Below, piece after piece: positions 36,009 through 44,546 of a stretch of 64,000 nt of DNA (position 1 is its first letter; each line of letters starts with the position of its first letter). Under the pieces are notes generated by a model. It ran no database searches. It worked only from the letters and a program-made list of their open reading frames with translations, and was not told the origin of the DNA. Source of the DNA: Wenzhouxiangella sp042310355 (GTDB taxonomy: Bacteria; Pseudomonadota; Gammaproteobacteria; Xanthomonadales; Wenzhouxiangellaceae). The DNA lies in contig NZ_JBHJMR010000014.1 in assembly GCF_042310355.1 (NCBI RefSeq), forward strand, positions 1-64,000, in the 5' to 3' direction. Made by a program: the position numbers and the translations under genes.

Positions 36009-36389
36009 TTACTTGAAAAAGCGGATCGAGAGCGGATAAGGCCAGACTTCGCCCTCGGAAGCCTTGACCCCGCCGATGATCGGGAAGATCAGGCTGAGCA
36101 GGCCCAGCGCCATGAGCACGAGGATGCCAAGACCGAAGGCCAGAATGAGGATGCCGCCGATGATGCCGTAGATGAACGCGCTGATCATCCAGTTGAAGAT
36201 CACGTAGCCGTGCGGCTGCAGGCCCGGAAGATCATCCTTCTTGAGAATGTAGATGACGATCGGAACGATCAGACCCGCCATGGGCACGACCAGGCCCGAG
36301 AGCATCGAAAGATGCAGGATCATCGCCCAGGTGTTGGTGTCTTTATCTCCAGCCGTGTCGCCGGACTCCGGGGAATACTCTTCGTTCAT
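36009..36389 (-). CDS. DUF4870 domain membrane protein
   Basis: The 126-residue protein has a short polar N-terminus, then three hydrophobic segments (about residues 22-49, 66-95 and 96-112). WAMILHLSMLSGLVVPMAGL, LKKDDLPGLQPHGYVIFNWM, and the final PYPLSIRFFK are typical of DUF4870/YhjC-like proteins, whose function is unknown. It lies 36 bp downstream of exbD in the same direction and may be cotranscribed. Confidence 0.83.
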   Translation of the reverse strand: MNEEYSPESGDTAGDKDTNTWAMILHLSMLSGLVVPMAGLIVPIVIYILKKDDLPGLQPHGYVIFNWMISAFIYGIIGGILILAFGLGILVLMALGLLSLIFPIIGGVKASEGEVWPYPLSIRFFK

Positions 36390-36425
36390 CTTGGGCTCCA
36401 GGTGATTCGGAATGGCTCGGCCGCG

Positions 36426-36833
36426 CTACTGGTTCTCGGTAGCGACCGAGATATTGCTGATGCCGACGACGTTGGCCGAATCGAGCACCTGCACCAGGGC
36501 ATTGGTATTCGCATCCGGGTGTGCCGCGACGATCAGCGGCGACTGCGGGCTCTGGGCGAACTCGCGCTCGAGGTTGGCGCGAATGGCCTCGGGCTCCACG
36601 CGGCGCTTGTTGACCGTAACCATGCTGGCCTGGTCGATGCGCACGACGATCGGCAGGTCTTCGTCTTCCTGCACGGTCTTGGTGTCGCTGTCCGACGGCC
36701 TCGAGATATCCAGGCCCTGTTCGCGGACGAAGGAGGTGGTCACGATGAAGAAGATCAACATGATGAACACGATGTCGAGCATCGGCGTGATGTTGATCTC
36801 GGCTTCTTCCTCTGGGCGATGGCGTCTACGCAT
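36426..36833 (-). CDS. exbD: ExbD/TolR family biopolymer transport protein
   Basis: ExbD/TolR proteins use the proton motive force with ExbB/TolQ to energise TonB or TolA. The 135-residue protein has a basic N-terminus (MRRRHRPEEEAEINITPMLD), one membrane helix (about residues 17-37) containing the key Asp of PMLDIVFIMLIFF, and a periplasmic domain. The start at ATG 36833 is chosen because homology begins there; the frame stays open to 37010. No exbB or tonB is adjacent, so its partners must be elsewhere. Adjacent glmU is separated by 76 bp. Confidence 0.9.
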   Translation of the reverse strand: MRRRHRPEEEAEINITPMLDIVFIMLIFFIVTTSFVREQGLDISRPSDSDTKTVQEDEDLPIVVRIDQASMVTVNKRRVEPEAIRANLEREFAQSPQSPLIVAAHPDANTNALVQVLDSANVVGISNISVATENQ

Positions 36834-36909
36834 TTTGCAACGAAATCTCTGGCGAAAAACTGTAAGGTGACGAGAATACCGCAGGGACACCCCCTGCGCC
36901 AACTCCGGT

Positions 36910-38271
36910 TCAGGATTTTTTGTCGTTTCGGGTGGGTCGTTCCCAGTCGGGCACGCTGCGCTGCCGGGTCCTGGCGAGGGTAAGCTGGCCGTCGGGCGCA
37001 TCCGAGGCAATCACGCTCCCGGCGCCGATTGTGGCATCACTCCCTATTCTGACAGGCGCGACCAGCGAAGAGTTCGATCCGATGAAGGCCCGGTCACCGA
37101 TCACGGTTTGGTGCTTGTTGGCGCCGTCGTAGTTGCAGGTGATCGTGCCGGCACCGATGTTCGCATCTTTACCGACCTCGGCGTCGCCGATGTAGCTCAG
37201 GTGCGAGGCCTTGGCGCCAGCGGCCAGTTTCGCCTTCTTGGTCTCGACGAAGTTGCCCACCTTCACCCCCGCCGCCAGTTCGGTGCCCGCGCGCAGGCGC
37301 GCAAACGGCCCGACCGAGCAGGCGCCGGTCGTGCGCACGCCCTCGAGCACGCTCATCGGCTCGATCCGGGTGCCGGCGGCCAGGTCACAGCCGCGCACCA
37401 CGCAGCCGGGCCCGATCACGACGCCGTCACCGAATCGATTGTGCCCTTCGAGAACCACGTTGACATCGATACAGACATCGCGGCCGCTGTACACCGGGCC
37501 GCGCACCTGAACCGATTCGGGATCGAGCAGCGTAACACCGTCGTCCAGCAGCGACGCGCGGGCGCGACGCTGGAAGACTTGCTCGAGCTCGGCAAGCTGG
37601 GCGCGGTCATTGGCGCCGAGCAACTCATCGGCGTGCTCTGCCACGACCGCGTCCACGCGTCGGCCCTCATCGGCCGCGTGTGCGATGCAGTCAGTCAGGT
37701 AGTACTCGCCCTGCGCATTGTCGTCGCTGATCCGGTCGATCCAGCCCGACAGCTCGGCCGCCTGGGCGCACAGCACGCCACTATTGACTTCCCGGATACG
37801 GCGCTGCTCGTCGCTGGCGTCCTTCTCCTCGCGGATCGCCACCACCCGGCCGTCGCTGCGAACGATTCGTCCGTAGCCGGTGGGATCGTCGGCGAGAAAG
37901 CTCAGCACCGCCAGGTCCGCATCGCTGTCGAGCAGTTGCGCCAGCGTGCCGGCGCGAATCAGCGGCATGTCGCCGGGAAGCACCAGCACGCGGGCCGCGG
38001 GATCGATCCCCGGCAGCGCCTGCGCCGTGGCATGACCGGTGCCGCGCCGCTCGGACTGCAGCACCCATTCGATGCCCTGCCCGTCGAGCTCGCCACGAAC
38101 CTGATCGGCTCCCGCACCGATGACGACACGAATGGCGCCGGGCTCCAGCGCCCTCACCGCATCGACCAGATGCTGCAGCATGGCCTGCCCGCCGACCGGC
38201 TGCAGCACTTTCGGCCGGGCCGAGTTCATGCGCTTGCCTTCGCCGGCGGCGAGGATGATCACTTCCAGCAT
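36910..38271 (-). CDS. glmU: Bifunctional UDP-GlcNAc pyrophosphorylase/acetyltransferase
   Basis: GlmU acetylates glucosamine-1-phosphate and then makes UDP-GlcNAc for peptidoglycan and lipopolysaccharide. The 453-residue product has an N-terminal uridylyltransferase beginning LEVIILAAGEGKRMNSARPK and VLPGDMPLI near residue 98, then a left-handed beta-helix acetyltransferase with repeated hexapeptides (GPGCVVRGCDLAAGTRIEP, KVGNFVETKKAKLAAGAKAS) and ICNYDG-like ITCNYDGANKHQT. Length and domain order are standard. It is upstream of the exbD-DUF4870 pair. Confidence 0.97.
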   Translation of the reverse strand: MLEVIILAAGEGKRMNSARPKVLQPVGGQAMLQHLVDAVRALEPGAIRVVIGAGADQVRGELDGQGIEWVLQSERRGTGHATAQALPGIDPAARVLVLPGDMPLIRAGTLAQLLDSDADLAVLSFLADDPTGYGRIVRSDGRVVAIREEKDASDEQRRIREVNSGVLCAQAAELSGWIDRISDDNAQGEYYLTDCIAHAADEGRRVDAVVAEHADELLGANDRAQLAELEQVFQRRARASLLDDGVTLLDPESVQVRGPVYSGRDVCIDVNVVLEGHNRFGDGVVIGPGCVVRGCDLAAGTRIEPMSVLEGVRTTGACSVGPFARLRAGTELAAGVKVGNFVETKKAKLAAGAKASHLSYIGDAEVGKDANIGAGTITCNYDGANKHQTVIGDRAFIGSNSSLVAPVRIGSDATIGAGSVIASDAPDGQLTLARTRQRSVPDWERPTRNDKKS

Positions 38272-38375
38272 TGAAAACCACTACCCCTAGAAATCTGACG
38301 GCCAGTATATCGCTCGATGCGGAGCTCCGAGCCTGGGTTTCAGGGGGGAAAAGCGTACGGGGGCGATTTCAGAAT

Positions 38376-38482
38376 AAAAAAGGCCCCGGGCGAGGGAGGA
38401 CCCGGGGCCTGTACTCGGATCCGGTTTGGGGACTGTAACCGAATCCTCTTGGTTCGCCTAGGGAGGGAAGCGAACCAATACC
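38376..38482 (-). ncRNA. Candidate small RNA downstream of polA (sX13/Spot42-like position)
   Basis: On the minus strand three consecutive hairpins are followed by a T-run. Hairpin 1: GGTTCGC..GCGAACC (38478-38451) with a TTCCCTCCCT-containing loop. Hairpin 2: GGATTCGGTT..AACCGGATCC (38446-38417) with a CAGTCCCC loop. Hairpin 3: GGCCCCGGG..CCCGGGGCC (38409-38382) with a TCCTCCCTC loop, then six T (38381-38376), an intrinsic terminator. All three loops are C-rich, suited to binding G-rich ribosome sites. It lies in the 307-bp gap between polA and glmU, downstream of polA, where Spot42, ErsA and sX13 are found. A CCATGCGCATGG palindrome at 38481-38492 sits at the likely 5' end. Confidence 0.75.
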
Positions 38483-38578
38483 ATGCGCATGGTAATTAAT
38501 CAGACCGGAGGCCACGCGCAAAAGTTCCAGAAATTCCGCCAATTTTCGAAAAAATTTTTTCCCTTTAAAATCAGTGGT

Positions 38579-41266
38579 TTAGTGAGCGGCTTCCCAATCA
38601 GGCCCGCTATTGGCTTCGACCAGCAATTCAACGTCGAGTTTCGCGGCATTCTGCATGCGCTCGACGACCCCCCGGCGTACCGATTCCAGCGCCTGTTCAT
38701 CGACTTCCAGTATGAGTTCGTCGTGCACCTGCATGACCAGCCGGGCGGGCACGTCCTCGCCCTGGATCCAGTCGTCGACGTCGATCATGGCGCGCTTGAT
38801 GATGTCGGCCGCCGTGCCCTGCATGGGGGCGTTGATGGCCGCGCGCTCGGCCGCCTGGCGGCGCTGCCCGTTGCGTGAGCGAATCTCGTCGGCCCACAGG
38901 CGTCGCCCGAACAGGGTTTCCACGTAGCCCTGTTCGCGGGCGCGCTGGCGAATGTCTTCCATGAAGTCGCGCACGCCGGTGTAGCGGTCGAAATAGCGGT
39001 CGATGTATTCCTGCGCCTCGTTGCGGGGCAACTCGAGCTGGCGCGACAGGCCCCAGGCGCTCATGCCGTACATCAGGCCGAAATTGATCGCCTTGGCCGC
39101 GCGTCGCCGGTTGTCGTCGACGTCGTCGACGGCCAGGCCGAACACCTCGGCGGCCGTGGCGCGGTGAATGTCCTCGCCGTCGGCAAAGGCGGCGAGCAGG
39201 CGCTCGTCGCCCGACAGATGCGCCATGATGCGAAGCTCGATCTGCGAGTAGTCGGCGGCCAGCAGCACCGTGCCCTCGGGCGCGATAAAGGCCTTGCGGA
39301 TGCGCCGCCCCTCGGGCGTGCGGATCGGAATGTTCTGCAGGTTGGGGTCGGTCGAGGACAGCCGGCCGGTCGCGGCGACCGCCTGGTGGTAGTGGGTGTG
39401 GATGCGTCCGGTGCGGGCATGGATCCGCTCGGGCAGGCGGTCGGTGTAGGTGTTCTTGAGCTTGGCCAGGCCGCGATGCTCGAGGATCAGCTTGGGCAGC
39501 TCGTGGCCTTCGATGGCCAGTTCCTGCAACACGTCTTCGGCCGTGGAAGGCTGCCCCTTGGGCGTCTTGCGCTTGACCGGCAGGCCGAGCTGGTCGAACA
39601 GGATTTCCTGCAGCTGCTTGGGCGAGCCCAGGTTGAATTCCCGGCCGGCCTCTTCGAAGGCCGCATCGACCAGCTGGTCGAGACGCTTTTCGAGCTCGCG
39701 GCTCTGCTTGACCAGCACATCGGCGTCCAGCGCCACGCCGGTGCGCTCCATGCGCGCCAGAACCGGGATGAGCGGAATCTCCAGCTCGCGGTAGACGCGG
39801 CTGGGCCCCTCGAGCTTCTCGAGCTTCGGCCACAGGTGCTCGTGCAGCGCCAGGGTCACTTCGGCGTCCTCGCCGGCGTATTCGGCGGCGGTGGCGACCG
39901 GCACCTGGTCGAAGGTCACCTGGCTCTTGCCCTTGCCGGCCACCGCTTCATAGGACGTCGTCTGGCGGCCCAGATAGCGCGTGGCCAGGGAGTCCATGTC
40001 GTGGCGCGTGCCCGAGGAGTGGTAGGTGTAGGACTCGAGCATGGTGTCGTGCCGGATGCCCCCGAGCCGAATGCCGGCGCGTTCGAGCACGTTGAGGTCG
40101 TATTTCAGGTGCTGGCCGACCTTGGGCCGCTCCTCGTCCTCGATGATGCCGCGCAGGGCCTCGATGGCTTCCTCGGCGCTGAACTCGTTGTTCTGGTCGG
40201 CGTGCGCCAGCGGCACGTACCAGGCCTTGCCCGCCTCGACGGCGAAGGAAAAGCCCACCAGGTCGGCGTCGAGCGGTTCCAGGCTGGTGGTCTCGGTGTC
40301 GAAGGCGATCAGCTCGGCCGACTGCAGGGCCTCGACCAGGGCTTCGAGCTGCTTTTTGGTGGTCACCGTCTCGACCTCGAGTTCCCCGCCCGCGCCGCCG
40401 TGTTCGCCCTCGCCTTCGCTGTACTGCTTGAGCCAGGTCGAAAAGCCGAAGCGCTTGAGCAGCTCGACCATGCGCTCGCGGTCGGGCTCGGCGCGCTTGA
40501 GCGCTTCGAAGCCGCCCTCGAGCTCGACCGAATCGTCGAGTTCGACCAGCTCGCGCGAGAGCCTGAGCTGGTCGAGCCCGCCCCTGAGGTTGTCGCCGAT
40601 CTTGCCGCCGATCTCGTCGGCGTGCTCAATCACGCCGTCGAGATCACCGTAGGCCTTGAGCCACTTCACCGCCGTCTTGGGCCCGACCTTGTCCACGCCC
40701 GGGATGTTGTCCGAACTGTCGCCGACGAGCGCCAGCAGGTCGCCGACGAGTTCCGGACCGACACCGAACTTCTCCTCGACCGCCCCGGGATCGTAGCGCT
40801 TGTCCTGCATGGTGTCCTCGAGCACGACGCCGTCGGTGACGAGCTGGGCCAGGTCCTTGTCGCCCGAGGAGATCAGCACCGGCTGGCCGGCCTCCCGAGC
40901 CTGTCGGGTGAGCGTGGCGATCACGTCGTCGGCCTCGACGCCCTCGATCACCAGCCGCGGCAGGCCCATGGCGTCGATCAGTTCGTGCAGCGGCTCGATC
41001 TGCCCTCTGAGTTCATCCGGCATGGGCGGACGCGTGGCCTTGTAGTCCGCATAGGTCTCGTGCCGGAAGGTCTTGCCCGGGGCGTCGAAGATGACGGCCA
41101 CGTACTCCGGCTCGTAGTGCTCGAGCATGCGCCGCACCATGTTGGCCACGCCGAAGATCGCACCGGTGGGCTGACCGTCGCCGCTGGTCAGGCTGGGCAG
41201 CGCGTGAAACGCCCGGTACAGGTAGGACGAGCCATCGACGAGGCAGAGTTGGAACGGGTGGGTCAT
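38579..41266 (-). CDS. polA: DNA polymerase I
   Basis: PolA fills gaps in repair and removes Okazaki primers. I start at ATG 41266 (895 residues); an open extension to 41302 lacks homology. The 5'-3' exonuclease domain opens with LCLVDGSSYLYRAFHALP, and SSGDKDLAQLV follows. The 3'-5' proofreading domain has IAFDTETTSLEPLDADL near 340, so the first acidic pair is kept. The polymerase domain has LAADYSQIELRIMAHLSGD with catalytic Asp near 672 and MQVHDELILEV with Asp near 849. Downstream lies the candidate sRNA and its terminator; upstream an ABC transporter pair. Confidence 0.97.
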   Translation of the reverse strand: MTHPFQLCLVDGSSYLYRAFHALPSLTSGDGQPTGAIFGVANMVRRMLEHYEPEYVAVIFDAPGKTFRHETYADYKATRPPMPDELRGQIEPLHELIDAMGLPRLVIEGVEADDVIATLTRQAREAGQPVLISSGDKDLAQLVTDGVVLEDTMQDKRYDPGAVEEKFGVGPELVGDLLALVGDSSDNIPGVDKVGPKTAVKWLKAYGDLDGVIEHADEIGGKIGDNLRGGLDQLRLSRELVELDDSVELEGGFEALKRAEPDRERMVELLKRFGFSTWLKQYSEGEGEHGGAGGELEVETVTTKKQLEALVEALQSAELIAFDTETTSLEPLDADLVGFSFAVEAGKAWYVPLAHADQNNEFSAEEAIEALRGIIEDEERPKVGQHLKYDLNVLERAGIRLGGIRHDTMLESYTYHSSGTRHDMDSLATRYLGRQTTSYEAVAGKGKSQVTFDQVPVATAAEYAGEDAEVTLALHEHLWPKLEKLEGPSRVYRELEIPLIPVLARMERTGVALDADVLVKQSRELEKRLDQLVDAAFEEAGREFNLGSPKQLQEILFDQLGLPVKRKTPKGQPSTAEDVLQELAIEGHELPKLILEHRGLAKLKNTYTDRLPERIHARTGRIHTHYHQAVAATGRLSSTDPNLQNIPIRTPEGRRIRKAFIAPEGTVLLAADYSQIELRIMAHLSGDERLLAAFADGEDIHRATAAEVFGLAVDDVDDNRRRAAKAINFGLMYGMSAWGLSRQLELPRNEAQEYIDRYFDRYTGVRDFMEDIRQRAREQGYVETLFGRRLWADEIRSRNGQRRQAAERAAINAPMQGTAADIIKRAMIDVDDWIQGEDVPARLVMQVHDELILEVDEQALESVRRGVVERMQNAAKLDVELLVEANSGPDWEAAH

Positions 41267-41308
41267 GACGAGCAGTTCGCAGCCGGTTGAAGGAGTCCGC
41301 ACATGGTA

Positions 41309-42070
41309 CTACTCCCGGCCGGCGGGGCTGCGTCCCGGCGCTTGCCCGGCCAGCACTTCGACGATTCGATCTTCCAGCCCCCGTTCGCCCCCGGCGAGTT
41401 CGCGGGTCATGCGCTCGCGATCCCAGTCGAGCACGATGCGGCCCTCGAGCAGCACCAGGACATGATCATGGAGGGATTCGACCACGGCCAGGTCGTGGGT
41501 CGCCATCAGGATGCTGCAGCCATGCTCGCCGCTCAGCTTCTTCAGCCAGCGCTTGAGCGCCAGTGCGCTGACGGGGTCGAGGGCATTGAGCGGTTCGTCG
41601 AGCAAGATCAACGGCGGAGGGCCGATCAGGGCCAGCAAGACCGAGACTTTCTGCCGGGTTCCGAGTGAACAGGCCATCAGCCATTCGTCCATCCAGGCGC
41701 TCAGGCCCAGGTCTTCGGCCTGCTGCCAGGTCGCCTCGGGCACCGCCGGCAAGCCGCGGCTGCTGGAGAACAACTCGAGACACTGGCGCGGCGTGAGCAG
41801 GCCGGGCAGCGCCTCCTGGGCCACCATGTAGCCAAGTCGCTGCCGGGCCTCGCGGGTATGCGAGTCGAGCGAGGCGCCGCAGACTCGAACGGAGCCGGCC
41901 GCCGGGGGGCGGAGCCCCGCCACGGTGGCCAGGAGCGTACTCTTGCCGCTGCCGTTGGGACCGATCAGGGCGGCACGCGCTCCGGGCTTCACGACGAGGT
42001 CGATGTTGCTCAGCACCTCGCGCCGCCCCAGGTCCACCGAGAGGCCGTCGATTTCCAGAATTCGATTCAC
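41309..42070 (-). CDS. ABC transporter ATP-binding protein
   Basis: The 253-residue ATPase has Walker A in IGPNGSGKSTLLATVAGL (about residue 38), Walker B in LILLDEPLNALDP, and the H-loop in ILMATHDLAVV. The ABC signature is CSLGTRQKVSV rather than the usual LSGGQ, a variant found in some exporter ATPases. I start at GTG 42070 behind GGGAGGT; the frame is open far upstream through the permease gene. It overlaps the permease by 4 bp. The substrate is unknown. Confidence 0.87.
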   Translation of the reverse strand: MNRILEIDGLSVDLGRREVLSNIDLVVKPGARAALIGPNGSGKSTLLATVAGLRPPAAGSVRVCGASLDSHTREARQRLGYMVAQEALPGLLTPRQCLELFSSSRGLPAVPEATWQQAEDLGLSAWMDEWLMACSLGTRQKVSVLLALIGPPPLILLDEPLNALDPVSALALKRWLKKLSGEHGCSILMATHDLAVVESLHDHVLVLLEGRIVLDWDRERMTRELAGGERGLEDRIVEVLAGQAPGRSPAGRE

Positions 42071-43215
42071 GATACCTCCCTGCCGGCGCGGCGCAGCAGC
42101 CACGCGATCAGCACGCACCAGCCAACCGGCGCCATGAACGGTGCGCTCTGCGAGAACGTCAGCCAGACCAGCAGGACGGCCGCCGAGCGCAGTCCCGCAA
42201 AGCGCGCTTCGTGCCGCCAGGCCAGCGCGGTGGCCAGGTTGAGGCTCAGCACGCCGAACAGCCCCAGGCCGGCGACGACGGCGCCGGGGAAAGATAGGCC
42301 CACCGCGGCCAGCACCAGAACCGCCGCCAGCATGACGGCCAAAGCGGTCATCAGCGGCAGCCCGGAGACCTGGCGAATGAAGGCCCAGGGTGCTACCGGC
42401 AGCGCCCGAACCAGTCTGCTGGCCTGGAAGATGACCTGCAGGGTCGAGGACCACAGCTGGATGAGCTGCAGAAAGAACAGTCCGATAACCAGGGCGATGC
42501 CGACCTGGAGCGCGGAGGCGCCGGCCGGCATCAGGATAATGAGAAAGCCCAAGGACCAGCGCATGCCGGCTCGCCAGCAGCAGCTCCGGTAGTGCACCCA
42601 TTGCCAGTAGGTCAGGATCGGAACGCTGTCGCGGGCCCTCGATACAGCCGGAGCGCGCGACACGGAGGATCGAGCGCTTCCGCGGCCCCGTCGCGCCAGC
42701 CCCGGCGCCAGCAGGGCGGCCAGGACCGGCGCCCCGACGGGCACGAGCCAGGCGACCGGCGTCGAGGTCACTTCCGGAGCAGCGTGTCGATAAACCGCGG
42801 CGACCGCCAGCGCCAGACCAAGCGACTCGAGCGCGGCCAGCCCCCAGCGACGCCGACGCGACCAGCGGTGCATGGCCCGCGGCATCTGCGGCAAGGCGGA
42901 CAGCCAACCCGACCGCGCCTGATCGAGCTCGCGGCGGGTCGGCGGCACCTGGCTTGCCAGGCAAAGCAGGAAGACGGCCGCTCCCGACACGGCGGCGTGA
43001 TCGGTCAGCCAGGCTGACAGGGTGTCCGCGTGCCGAGCCAGGGCGCCCGCAAGCAACGCCACGACCAGCGCCAGGGCGACCAGGCATGCAGCGGCCAGAA
43101 GGCTCGACAGGACCGGCCGGGACAGGAAATCGCGGACCAGGTTGACCCGCATGAATCGCCGCGATGCACGCACGGGATCATCGGCCGGACTCGGAAGAAT
43201 CTTGAAATTGGGCAT
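42067..43215 (-). CDS. ABC transporter permease
   Basis: This 382-residue hydrophobic protein pairs with the ATPase gene that it overlaps by 4 bp. Eight or more hydrophobic segments are evident, including about residues 30-55, 66-85, 118-140, and several in the last 150 residues. A basic segment (HRWSRRRRWG) and a long loop lie between. I recognise no Pfam family with certainty; the layout resembles two-component ABC exporters in which ATPase and permease are adjacent. A start at the later Met (43152) is possible. It is divergent from the DUF2782 gene. Confidence 0.72.
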   Translation of the reverse strand: MPNFKILPSPADDPVRASRRFMRVNLVRDFLSRPVLSSLLAAACLVALALVVALLAGALARHADTLSAWLTDHAAVSGAAVFLLCLASQVPPTRRELDQARSGWLSALPQMPRAMHRWSRRRRWGLAALESLGLALAVAAVYRHAAPEVTSTPVAWLVPVGAPVLAALLAPGLARRGRGSARSSVSRAPAVSRARDSVPILTYWQWVHYRSCCWRAGMRWSLGFLIILMPAGASALQVGIALVIGLFFLQLIQLWSSTLQVIFQASRLVRALPVAPWAFIRQVSGLPLMTALAVMLAAVLVLAAVGLSFPGAVVAGLGLFGVLSLNLATALAWRHEARFAGLRSAAVLLVWLTFSQSAPFMAPVGWCVLIAWLLRRAGREVS

Positions 43216-43338
43216 CCAATCCAGACTACGCCTTGGGCGCGCTCGTCGCCCGTGCCGATCGTCACGAAGCCGGTGCGCCGCCCGGATTCCTCGCCCTCTG
43301 GTAGACTCGAACAACACCTTGCCAAGAGGCCGCCCACC

Positions 43339-43689
43339 ATGCGATATGCCCTGTTGATTCCGAGCCTGCTTCTGGCCTGGCCGGCCCTGGCCCAGGACGA
43401 GGCGCCGCCGTCCGACGCACCGCCGCCACCCCCGATTCGCGAGCCGATGCCACCGAAGGTGCAAGATCCCGACGAGCAGATCCAGCCGCAGGTGGTCATC
43501 CGGCGCGAGGACGACCGGATCGTGGAGGAATACTCTTCCGGCGGGTCCGTCTACATGATCCGCGTCACGCCGCTCGACGGCGGGCCGTCGTACTACCTGG
43601 TCGATTCCGACGGCGACGGTGTCATGGACGATCGCCACGACGGCATGGATCCGGTCAAGCCGGCGTACTGGAAGATCGCCGAATGGTGA
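43339..43689 (+). CDS. DUF2782 periplasmic protein
   Basis: The 116-residue protein has a signal peptide (MRYALLIPSLLLAWPALAQ) and a Pro-rich segment (about 21-42), then a compact domain with VVIRREDDRIVEEYSSGGSV and VYMIRVTPLDGGPSYYLVDS, followed by Asp-rich GDGVMDDRHDG. This matches DUF2782, a small family usually next to polA. Here the ABC pair separates it from polA. Function unknown; the signal peptide indicates the periplasm. The start at ATG 43339 is chosen over an open extension to 43030. Confidence 0.86.
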   Translation: MRYALLIPSLLLAWPALAQDEAPPSDAPPPPPIREPMPPKVQDPDEQIQPQVVIRREDDRIVEEYSSGGSVYMIRVTPLDGGPSYYLVDSDGDGVMDDRHDGMDPVKPAYWKIAEW

Positions 43690-43695
43690 TTTTTT

Positions 43696-43783
43696 GGTTG
43701 GCTGGTTAGCTGGTTGGCTGGTTGGCTGGTTAGCTGGTTGGCTGGTTAGCTGGTTGGCTGGTTAGCTGGTTGGCTGGTTAGCT
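43696..43783. repeat. Octamer tandem array at the rsmA 3' end
   Basis: Eleven contiguous 8-bp units alternate between GGTTGGCT and GGTTAGCT (order G A G G A G A G A G A). The rsmA coding frame enters the array from the right: its last residues and its stop codon (43746-43748) are made of repeat units. Because 8 is not a multiple of 3, a change in copy number would shift the frame of the RsmA tail. Confidence 0.95.
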
Positions 43784-44546
43784 GATCGGCCAGAGTCAGG
43801 AAACCCTCCAGTGGCACCGTCTCGGCCCGAGCCGTGGGGTCGATGCCGGCGGATTCGATCGCTTTCTCGTCCAGTAGCCCCTTGAGGGCGTTGCGCAGGG
43901 TTTTGCGGCGTTGGCCGAAGGCGTGGCGGACGACGTCTTCTAACTGCGGCAGGCGGGCCAGCATGTTGTCGTCGAGCGCTTTCGGGATCATGCGGATGAT
44001 GGCCGAGTCGACTTTCGGCGGCGGTCGGAAGGCACCCGGGGGCACGTTGAACAGTCGTTCCATGCGGCAATGAAAGGACGCCATCACGGACAGGCGGCCG
44101 TACTGCTTCGAACCGGGCCCGGCAACCAGCCGGTCGACGACTTCCTTTTGCAGCATGAAATGCATGTCCGTGATCACGTCGCGCCACCCGAACAGGTGAA
44201 ACATGATCGGCGTGGAGATGTTGTAGGGCAGGTTGCCGACCACGCGCATGCCGGCTCCGGCCAGCGCGGCCAGGTCGACGGCCAGCACGTCGGCCTGGAT
44301 CACTTCGAGCCGCTCCGGAAAGCCCAGGCGCTCGGGCAGGGCCGCGGCCAGGTCGCGATCGAGTTCGATCACCGTCACCCGCGCGCCAGCGTCGAGCAAG
44401 GGGCCGGTCAGCACGCCCTCGCCCGGCCCGATCTCGATGATGTGATCCGCTTGCTTCGGCCGGATGACCGAAACCAGTTTGCCGATGATGCCGGCATCGT
44501 GGAGAAAGTGCTGGCCGAAGCGCTTGCGCGGCCGGTGCGGTTTCAT
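43746..44546 (-). CDS. rsmA: 16S rRNA (adenine-N6,N6) dimethyltransferase RsmA (KsgA)
   Basis: RsmA dimethylates two adenines near the 3' end of 16S rRNA, a late ribosome-maturation checkpoint. The 266-residue product opens with RKRFGQHFLHD, has the SAM motif IIEIGPGEGVLTGPL near residue 36, and the catalytic NLPYNIST near 107. The C-terminal helical domain includes HAFGQRRKTLRNALKGLL. The final dozen residues (LTSQPANQPTS) are encoded by the octamer repeat and are not family-like. It overlaps pdxA by 4 bp in the conserved lptD-surA-pdxA-rsmA order. Confidence 0.97.
   Translation of the reverse strand: MKPHRPRKRFGQHFLHDAGIIGKLVSVIRPKQADHIIEIGPGEGVLTGPLLDAGARVTVIELDRDLAAALPERLGFPERLEVIQADVLAVDLAALAGAGMRVVGNLPYNISTPIMFHLFGWRDVITDMHFMLQKEVVDRLVAGPGSKQYGRLSVMASFHCRMERLFNVPPGAFRPPPKVDSAIIRMIPKALDDNMLARLPQLEDVVRHAFGQRRKTLRNALKGLLDEKAIESAGIDPTARAETVPLEGFLTLADQLTSQPANQPTS

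Noticed and set aside
43696..43783. GGTTGGCT/GGTTAGCT array considered as a CRISPR.
   Set aside because: Contiguous 8-mers without spacers, overlapping a coding 3' end.
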